From an uncultured Mediterraneibacter sp. (lineage in GTDB: Bacteria; Bacillota; Clostridia; Lachnospirales; Lachnospiraceae), in assembly GCA_934418295.1 (NCBI GenBank), contig CAKRWZ010000093.1, positions 1 to 6,141 on the forward strand: a stretch of 6,141 bases of DNA, in the 5' to 3' direction. Below are positions 1 through 5,247 of the stretch, in pieces. A program made the translations under genes and the position numbers. Position 1 is the stretch's first letter; each line of letters starts with the position of its first letter. The notes beneath the pieces are model-generated. The model saw nothing but the letters and a program-made list of their open reading frames with translations, was not told the DNA's origin and made no database searches.

Positions 1-158
1 TTTACCAGATTTACTTTTTCCTCTTGTACATCAAATCCAATCGTCTTGAATCCTGCTTTCGCTTTTTCTACAGCTAGCGGAAGTCCTACATAACCGAGAC
101 CTACAACGCCAACCGTAATTTCCCTATTGTTGATTTTTGTTAATAACTCCGTTTTCAT
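1..158 (-). CDS. Nucleotide-sugar dehydrogenase, N-terminal fragment (UDP-HexNAc/UDP-hexose 6-dehydrogenase family)
   Basis: Only the first 52 codons are visible; the frame is open to the window edge, so this is a gene cut by the window and not a broken one. The product begins MKTELLTKIN and carries the Rossmann dinucleotide-binding motif VGVVGLGYVGLPLAV at residues 16-30, with the GxGxxG glycines and the YVGLPLA extension characteristic of UDP-glucose / UDP-GlcNAc / UDP-ManNAc dehydrogenases. The acidic residue ending strand beta-2 follows in GFDVQEEKV, as expected for NAD binding. Members oxidise C6 of a UDP-sugar to a uronic acid with two NAD+ in the cytoplasm. The wording around the motif is most like WbpA/WbpO-type HexNAc dehydrogenases, but the substrate cannot be fixed from this fragment. 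The ATG at 158 sits 6 bp after the upstream glycosyltransferase stop and has a strong Shine-Dalgarno, so it belongs to the same operon. It would supply an acidic sugar to the polysaccharide. Confidence 0.9.
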   Translation of the reverse strand, partial: MKTELLTKINNREITVGVVGLGYVGLPLAVEKAKAGFKTIGFDVQEEKVNLV

Positions 159-164
159 TATTCT

Positions 165-1394
165 TTACTCCTTTATTAAATCCATAAATTCAGCTGAAAG
201 TTTTTTGTAGTTAAATCGATTTTGAATAGCCAGTCTTCCTTTTTTTGCAACATCTGTCATGTAGCTTTGGTTGGATTTTTTCAAGTTTTCTATAATTTCA
301 CAAATCCCACCTATGTCATCAGGGTTAACATCGTATCCACATTCATATTCTGTAAAATAGCTTTTCGTATTCAATGCACAAATACCTGGTTTTCCTGATG
401 CTAAAGTATCAAACATCTTATTTAAACATAAGCCAAATCTATACAGCGGAGAAGCTATCCCACACATATAAATACAGTCAAATTTCTCACATAATCTCGG
501 TATGCATTTTTTATTTACCGGTGGCAGAAATGTAACATTCTTTAGATTAAGCTGCTTTGTTTTTTTTACTAAATTTGTTTTCTCAACTCCATCTCCAACT
601 AGAACAAAATGTATATCTTCATCCTTAATTTGTTGTGCAGTTTGCAAAATAGATTCCAAAGCATTTGATAACGCATGTCCGCCAAAATATCCAACGATAA
701 ATTTATGTTGCATATTTAATTCATTTAATATCTGTTCATGCTTCGTCGGTAATTCTAGCGGATCATTCCATTCTTCTAGTAAAATTCCATTAGGAATACA
801 TTTAAACTTCCCATCCTTTAGTCCATGTTTCTTCATGTAAGATTCCGCATAAGGCAACAGTGAAACCACATAATCAGAATGCTTATAGGCACTATTTTCC
901 CCAATCTGCATCGCCATAACAAATGGATGATATTTTGACATTCCTCCAATTTCTATTAATGTAGCAGGCCACATATCATGGACTTCATGGATAACTTTAA
1001 CTTTTTTTTTCGATTTCTTCCGTATTCTCTGTCCTACATAAGTATCTAACGGATACGTGGAAGAATCTATTACCACATCTGGATCCATGTCCTTTATAAT
1101 GCGCCCTGTATGCAGCCACAGTTTTCCGATAAACTGTGCCATTGTAATAGCACGCTGTCCGCCATTGCCTTCATACCGTCGCGTTTTGATCCAATGATAA
1201 TGAATACCATCAATGATTTCTTCCTGAAAATCTCTTGATACATCTGGATTCACTCTTCGCAAATGGGAAAAGTCTGCGGCAATGATATCGACCTGGTGCC
1301 CCATAGCGGTCCATTCCTTTGCAAAATAATATGGACGAAATTCCATCCCCATTTCAGGACTGCCAGCATAATGATTAATAATCAAAATATTCAT
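165..1394 (-). CDS. GT4-type glycosyltransferase (WbuB-like), 409 aa
   Basis: This is a cytoplasmic, peripheral GT-B fold glycosyltransferase, predicted to add a sugar from a nucleotide donor to the lipid-linked repeat unit. The N-terminal acceptor domain opens with MNILIINHYAGSPEMGMEFR, the WbuB-like start in which the glycine-rich loop precedes a conserved Arg-Pro-Tyr. HEVHDMWP at 136-143 and CIPNGI at 199-204 are typical of this subgroup. The donor domain shows VGYFGGH at 234-240, LVGDG at 265-269 and NKMFDTLASGKPGI at 325-338, which stands where the E-x7-E segment lies in other GT4 enzymes. Length is normal for the family (about 400 aa) and no signal peptide is present. The start at 1394 has a modest AAGGTAG site 9 nt upstream that overlaps the stop of the sugar transferase. 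Donor and acceptor are unknown. Position just after the initiating transferase suggests it adds the second sugar. The 3' half looks AT-richer than the genes before it. Confidence 0.9.
   Translation of the reverse strand: MNILIINHYAGSPEMGMEFRPYYFAKEWTAMGHQVDIIAADFSHLRRVNPDVSRDFQEEIIDGIHYHWIKTRRYEGNGGQRAITMAQFIGKLWLHTGRIIKDMDPDVVIDSSTYPLDTYVGQRIRKKSKKKVKVIHEVHDMWPATLIEIGGMSKYHPFVMAMQIGENSAYKHSDYVVSLLPYAESYMKKHGLKDGKFKCIPNGILLEEWNDPLELPTKHEQILNELNMQHKFIVGYFGGHALSNALESILQTAQQIKDEDIHFVLVGDGVEKTNLVKKTKQLNLKNVTFLPPVNKKCIPRLCEKFDCIYMCGIASPLYRFGLCLNKMFDTLASGKPGICALNTKSYFTEYECGYDVNPDDIGGICEIIENLKKSNQSYMTDVAKKGRLAIQNRFNYKKLSAEFMDLIKE
168..174 (-). promoter_or_regulatory. Ribosome binding site of the dehydrogenase, inside the preceding gene
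   Basis: The minus strand reads AAAGGAG, then TAA, AGAATA and ATG, which gives a 9-nt spacer to the start at 158. The site is made from the last sense codons of the glycosyltransferase (AAG GAG, Lys-Glu) directly before its stop. A terminating ribosome therefore sits on the next gene's binding site, which favours translational coupling. It also fixes the dehydrogenase start. Confidence 0.75.
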
Positions 1395-1408
1395 GTACTA
1401 TATCTACC

Positions 1409-2104
1409 TTATTTTATAACACTAACGAAAGTCTGAATCATCAACTCTATATCTCGAAAAAAGCCAAATTGATTCATGTATTCCAAGTTGTACTTCATCT
1501 TTTCAGGAAGAACTTTTTCCATATAAGCGTCATCTACCGACATACCTTTTTCAGTATATTCATCTATAAGTTCATCCTCATCTTTAAAGCTGATGCTGGC
1601 CAGCGATGTAACTCCTGCAGGCATCAGTAACGTGATCATCATTTCATCTGTGTATCGATCTACATATTTACGAACTTCCGGTCTGGCTCCAACAAAGCTC
1701 ATCTCACCCTTCAGGATATTAAGTAACTGCGGGATCTCATCCAGTCTGCACTTTCGGATTTTCGCACCGACCCTCGTGATTCTAGAATCATTTCCTGCCG
1801 TCACTAAAGAGCCAATTTTATCTGCATTGTTTACCATGGTACGAAATTTAAAAATACGAAAATCCTGATTTCCTTCTGTTACACGAACCTGTCGGTAAAA
1901 TACCGGTCCAGGTGAATCCATTTTAATAGCAACCGCCAGAATCAGAAATAACCAGGATAATAGAACCAGCATGAACAGAGAAACTACAATATCAAACCCA
2001 CGCTTTACAACCAAGCTTCCCTGTTTCTTTTTTAATATCTTGTAGTAATATCGCACTTGTTCGTTTTTCATGCTTTCCGGAAGATCATTCCAGTTAATCC
2101 ACAT
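1409..2104 (-). CDS. Undecaprenyl-phosphate sugar phosphotransferase (monotopic phosphoglycosyl transferase, PglC/WcfS-like), 231 aa
   Basis: This enzyme starts repeat-unit synthesis by moving a sugar-1-phosphate from a UDP-sugar to undecaprenyl phosphate at the inner membrane face. A 33-residue lead precedes KRGFD (34-38) and one hydrophobic re-entrant helix at about 39-60. Then come SPGPVFYRQ (64-72), FKFRTM (85-90), the catalytic Asp-Glu pair in RLDEIPQL (D122, E123), LKGEMSFVGARPE (131-143) and PAGVTS (162-167). These are the hallmarks of the bacterial sugar transferase family in its short form, without the extra membrane helices of WbaP. The start is supported by AAAGGTG 10 nt upstream of ATG 2104, and the lead looks normal for the WcfS-like subgroup. 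It overlaps the aminotransferase end by 11 bp, implying coupling and suggesting the aminated sugar is its substrate. Oddity: the usual Ser-Pro in the helix reads Ser-Trp (S50-W51). Confidence 0.94.
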   Translation of the reverse strand: MWINWNDLPESMKNEQVRYYYKILKKKQGSLVVKRGFDIVVSLFMLVLLSWLFLILAVAIKMDSPGPVFYRQVRVTEGNQDFRIFKFRTMVNNADKIGSLVTAGNDSRITRVGAKIRKCRLDEIPQLLNILKGEMSFVGARPEVRKYVDRYTDEMMITLLMPAGVTSLASISFKDEDELIDEYTEKGMSVDDAYMEKVLPEKMKYNLEYMNQFGFFRDIELMIQTFVSVIK

Positions 2105-3305
2105 AATTCTGTAACACCTTTACTGTATTGTCTATAATGTATTCTACCTGTTCCTCTGTCAGTTTACTATACAGCGGCAAGGTGATTTCATTCTTATAAA
2201 ACGCGTAAGAATTTGGGTAATCATCCATTTTGAATCCTAAATTCTGATATGCTGTCAACAGTGGCAACGGTTTGTAATGTACATTTGTTGCAATTCCATA
2301 TTCTGCTAGTCTTGCAATAATCTCATTCCTCTCTAGTTCACCGATACCCTTCGGACGAATAAAATACAAATGTCCGCTTGAACGCTGTCTTTCATCCTCA
2401 TGGCAAAGACAATCTACGGACATATCCCGAAAAGCCTTATCATACTGATCGATCACCTCATGACGGCGTTTCAGCATTTCTTCATATCGTTTCAACTGTT
2501 CCAAACCAATACTAGCCTGTATATCCGTCATATTGCACTTATACGCAGGTGATACGATATCGTATTCCCATGAACCGATTTTTGTCTTGTTCAAAGCATC
2601 TTTTGTTTGACCATGCAAGGACAAATTCATATACTGCTTATAGATCCACTCGTTGTCAGCACCGCTAATAGTTTTCCATGTAACGGCACCACCTTCTGCT
2701 GTGGTCAGATTTTTTACTGCGTGAAAAGAGTAGCAAGTAAAATCTGCAAAACACCCTGAACGTTTTCCGTCTCTGACTGCTCCAAAGCCATGAGCAGAAT
2801 CAGCCATTACGATGATCCGATCAAAATGTTTCTGAAGCTCATTTTTTGTATTCGCATGAAATAAGCTTTTTTTCCCTTCTAACACACGATATAATGTCTC
2901 GTAATCGCATACGATTCCTGCCAAGTCAACCGGAATGATGACTTTCGTCCGTTCTGTAATCGCTTCCGCCACTTTTGTATAGTCCATTTCCGGATGATCC
3001 TGTTGGATATCCACCATAACAGGCGTTGCGCCCACATGGCAAATAACGCTGCAGCTAGCCGTATAGGTATATGCTGGAACAATGACTTCATCCCCTGGTC
3101 CTATTCCTAGAAGGCGCAGAGTCATCTCCATCGCAGCCGTCGAAGAATTCAAGCATACAGCCCGATCCGTCCCCACATATGCCGCAATTTGCTTTTCAAA
3201 TTCCTTTGTCTTCGGTCCTGTTGTGATCCATCCGGAACGCAGTGTTTCCACAACTGAGTCGATCTCACGTTCTGAAATATCCGGTGGAGAAAATGGTATG
3301 TTCAT
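2094..3305 (-). CDS. DegT/DnrJ/EryC1/StrS PLP-dependent sugar aminotransferase (WcfR/WbgX-like), 403 aa
   Basis: A cytoplasmic fold-type I aminotransferase that transfers an amino group, usually from glutamate, to a 4-keto nucleotide sugar. Visible landmarks in order: PFSPPDIS and GWITTGP (25-31) near the N-terminus, NSSTAAME (53-60) for cofactor phosphate contacts, DEVIVPAYTYTA (72-83), ADSAHGFGA (168-176) with the Asp that contacts the PLP ring nitrogen, and CYSFHAVKNLTTAEGG (191-206). Lys198 is the predicted Schiff-base lysine. About 20 extra residues (roughly 141-163) before ADSAH make it slightly longer than the common 370-390 aa members. From memory this insert and the SFHAVKN wording fit the WcfR/WbgX group that makes AATGal precursors, but I could not align them. 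ATG 3305 has an AAGGGA site 9 nt upstream and lies 15 bp after the dehydratase stop. The dehydratase next to it is the obvious source of its 4-keto substrate. Confidence 0.94.
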   Translation of the reverse strand: MNIPFSPPDISEREIDSVVETLRSGWITTGPKTKEFEKQIAAYVGTDRAVCLNSSTAAMEMTLRLLGIGPGDEVIVPAYTYTASCSVICHVGATPVMVDIQQDHPEMDYTKVAEAITERTKVIIPVDLAGIVCDYETLYRVLEGKKSLFHANTKNELQKHFDRIIVMADSAHGFGAVRDGKRSGCFADFTCYSFHAVKNLTTAEGGAVTWKTISGADNEWIYKQYMNLSLHGQTKDALNKTKIGSWEYDIVSPAYKCNMTDIQASIGLEQLKRYEEMLKRRHEVIDQYDKAFRDMSVDCLCHEDERQRSSGHLYFIRPKGIGELERNEIIARLAEYGIATNVHYKPLPLLTAYQNLGFKMDDYPNSYAFYKNEITLPLYSKLTEEQVEYIIDNTVKVLQNYVD

Positions 3306-3320
3306 ATAAATCTTCCCTTC

Positions 3321-5141
3321 TTATTGTGGGTGATACGTATCACAAACTTTTTCGATTTCTGCTTTGATTGTATTCCCATTTTGATATGCTATATGAATCA
3401 ACTGATCAAGCTGATTTAGGAACTTTTCATCATCTAATTTAATCGGTTTGCCAATAAATATCAAATCATTTGTCGTGCTTTCTAACCCTTCTTCAGCCAT
3501 AAGAAGTTCTTCATACAGCTTTTCACCTGGTCGCAATCCCACTATTTCAATTTTAATATCGCGACCTGGAACATATCCCTTCATCTTGATCAGGTTGACT
3601 GCCAAATCATAGATTTTGACCGGCTGCCCCATATCGAGCACAAAGATCTCACCGCCTTTAGCCATCAAACCCGCTTTCAGCACAAGTGATACAGCTTCTG
3701 GTATTGTCATAAAGAAACGTGTGATTTCCTTATGAGTCAATGTCACCGGCCCACCCGTTTCAATTTGTTTTAAAAACAATGGAATCACTGATCCATTGCT
3801 ACCCAAAACATTACCAAATCGCACTGCAACAAACTCTGTCTTTGACTTACGGTTATATGTCTGTACAATCATTTCACAGATTCGTTTCGTTGCCCCCATG
3901 ACATTAGTAGGCCGCACTGCTTTATCCGTTGAAATCAGCACAAAGCGATGCACACCATATTTGTCCGCCAACTTTGCCATATTCCATGTTCCCATACAGT
4001 TATTCTTGACTGCTTCATTAGGGGAATATTCCATCAGCGGCACATGTTTATGCGCTGCCGCATGGTAAATAATATCAGGTTTATATGTTGAGAATATGTT
4101 TTCCATTCGATCATAGTCACGAACGGATGCAATCAACACTTCCACATCTGCATCCGGATAATAACGCTTAAGTTCCATCTGAAGCTCATATGCTCCATTT
4201 TCATAGATATCAATTACTAAGAGTTTTCCCGGATTGTTCGCGATAATCTGTCTGCAAAGTTCCGAACCAATAGTTCCGCCTCCGCCAGTAACCATAATCG
4301 TCTTCTCTGCCACAAAGCTTGCAAGTTCTGGATTTTCAATCACAACAGCATCACGCCCCAACAAGTCCTCATAATTTACTTCTCGCACTGTCTGACTGAG
4401 AGACGAAGTTAAACTAGATGAAATCGCCGGAAGCCGTTTCAAACGGGCATCAGTTTCCTGACAAATAGTCAGCAATTCCCTGACCGTTGTCGGAGACGCT
4501 GATGGAATAGCGATAATAATCTCATCAATATGATACTTTTTTACCATATACGGAATATCCGTTCTATTTCCTACAATGGGGATGCTGTGGATATACTTTC
4601 CTTTTTTCGCGGGATTATCGTCAATAATGCATACGACCTTGGACTCTCCCGGCCCATACTGCAGTTCTTTGATCAGAAGAGATGCTGCTGCACCCGCACC
4701 AATGATCATAACATTACGGAGACTCTCTGCTTTCTCATACTTTCTTCTGAACTGCCTCCAGACACGGATCGAAACTCTGGAACCTGCCAGAAGTACAAAT
4801 AAAAAGACCCAGTTAAAAATATAAAAACTTCTGGGCATATCTACATTGGCAAAAATTCGATATACAACATATAAAGCTTCGATCACCAAAGAAGCTTTAA
4901 AAACAGAAAGCATTTCATCGATTCCTGCATAAGACCAAACTCGATTATATAAGCGAAAGAAGGATAAAACTCCAATCGTGATAAGGATATCCGCCGGTAA
5001 ACATTTTATTGCCGGTTCTAAATAGGTGATATCCATGGTAAAGATACCAAAGCGAAGCGCTAAAGGTACAATTGAACTAAATGCAACAATGATTGCATCC
5101 ACTATGAAAAGTATAAAAATTCTGATATATTTTGAACTCAT
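3321..5141 (-). CDS. Membrane-bound nucleoside-diphosphate-sugar 4,6-dehydratase (CapD/PglF/WbpM family), 606 aa
   Basis: Predicted NAD-dependent 4,6-dehydratase acting on a UDP-HexNAc, most likely UDP-GlcNAc, to give the 4-keto-6-deoxy sugar. Four membrane helices lie near residues 8-27, 48-65, 80-97 and 107-122, followed by a first Rossmann-like domain (VMIIGAGAAASLLIKEL, 144-160). The catalytic extended-SDR domain starts at TIMVTGGGGTIGSE (281-294). It contains AAAHKHVPLME (361-371), STDKAVRPTNVMGATK (404-419), RFGNVLGSNGSV (441-452) and LRPGEKLYEELL (536-547). The active-site Thr405-Asp406-Lys407 triplet is intact, and Met415 stands where classical SDR enzymes have Tyr, with Lys419 as the partner lysine. 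This is the established pattern of PglF-type dehydratases. Length is normal for the large membrane form and no frame damage is seen. The start has only a purine-rich GAAAGAGA before ATG 5141. It heads the operon and directly precedes the aminotransferase that would use its product. Confidence 0.95.
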   Translation of the reverse strand: MSSKYIRIFILFIVDAIIVAFSSIVPLALRFGIFTMDITYLEPAIKCLPADILITIGVLSFFRLYNRVWSYAGIDEMLSVFKASLVIEALYVVYRIFANVDMPRSFYIFNWVFLFVLLAGSRVSIRVWRQFRRKYEKAESLRNVMIIGAGAAASLLIKELQYGPGESKVVCIIDDNPAKKGKYIHSIPIVGNRTDIPYMVKKYHIDEIIIAIPSASPTTVRELLTICQETDARLKRLPAISSSLTSSLSQTVREVNYEDLLGRDAVVIENPELASFVAEKTIMVTGGGGTIGSELCRQIIANNPGKLLVIDIYENGAYELQMELKRYYPDADVEVLIASVRDYDRMENIFSTYKPDIIYHAAAHKHVPLMEYSPNEAVKNNCMGTWNMAKLADKYGVHRFVLISTDKAVRPTNVMGATKRICEMIVQTYNRKSKTEFVAVRFGNVLGSNGSVIPLFLKQIETGGPVTLTHKEITRFFMTIPEAVSLVLKAGLMAKGGEIFVLDMGQPVKIYDLAVNLIKMKGYVPGRDIKIEIVGLRPGEKLYEELLMAEEGLESTTNDLIFIGKPIKLDDEKFLNQLDQLIHIAYQNGNTIKAEIEKVCDTYHPQ

Positions 5142-5182
5142 AATTCTCTTTCTATTTTATTATTCAATATACATATGAATTT

Positions 5183-5211
5183 ATTTTATCATATAGCTTC
5201 CAAGTATTCAA
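5183..5211 (-). promoter_or_regulatory. Candidate sigma-A promoter for the polysaccharide operon
   Basis: On the minus strand a -35-like TTGAAT (5211-5206, 4 of 6 to TTGACA) is followed after exactly 17 nt by a -10-like TAAAAT (5188-5183, 5 of 6 to TATAAT). Transcription would start near 5175, giving a leader of about 35 nt before the dehydratase ATG. In such AT-rich sequence a match of this quality can occur by chance. The position in the only intergenic gap ahead of the tightly packed genes supports it. The right arm of the inverted repeat falls in the -35/-10 spacer. Confidence 0.45.
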
Positions 5212-5231
5212 TATTTCCTTATTGGGAAGCT
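5195..5231. repeat. Imperfect inverted repeat (possible hairpin or operator)
   Basis: AGCTTCC at 5195-5201 is the exact reverse complement of GGAAGCT at 5225-5231. Two more A-T pairs (5202-5203 with 5222-5223) form if G5224 is bulged, leaving an 18-nt loop. As minus-strand RNA it would lie about 16 nt after the glucosaminidase stop and could end or stabilise that transcript, but what follows is A-rich rather than U-rich. As DNA it overlaps the candidate promoter and could be a regulator site. Confidence 0.5.
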
Positions 5232-5247
5232 GAATTTAGAATCATTC

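Larger units (their letters stand above)
5142..5247. other. AT-rich intergenic region between wall hydrolase and polysaccharide operon
   Basis: This 106-bp stretch is the only sizeable non-coding gap in the window. It separates the stop of the glucosaminidase from the start of the dehydratase. It contains an imperfect inverted repeat (5195-5231), a candidate promoter (5183-5211) and two copies of the 10-mer TATTCAATAT (5161-5170 and 5205-5214, plus-strand reading). I see no long U tract after the inverted repeat on either strand, so a clear intrinsic terminator is missing. No small ORF with a convincing binding site was found. Confidence 0.7.

Noticed and set aside
502..840. Plus-strand open frame of 112 codons
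   Set aside because: It lies antisense inside the glycosyltransferase, is Cys/Phe/Ser-rich as expected for a shadow frame, and has no recognisable domain.
2879..3091. Minus-strand open frame of 70 codons inside the aminotransferase
   Set aside because: It is an alternate frame of a well-supported gene whose own frame carries all family motifs.
4530..4824. Two overlapping plus-strand open frames opposite the dehydratase
   Set aside because: Both are antisense shadows of the first Rossmann domain; they resemble no known protein and overlap each other in different frames.
5195..5231. Intrinsic terminator of the glucosaminidase gene
   Set aside because: The stem is short with a bulge and an 18-nt loop, and no U tract follows, so it is listed only as an inverted repeat.
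5195..5231. Invertible promoter switch
   Set aside because: The arms are only 7 bp exact and span 37 bp, much smaller than known invertible promoters, and no recombinase gene is in the window.
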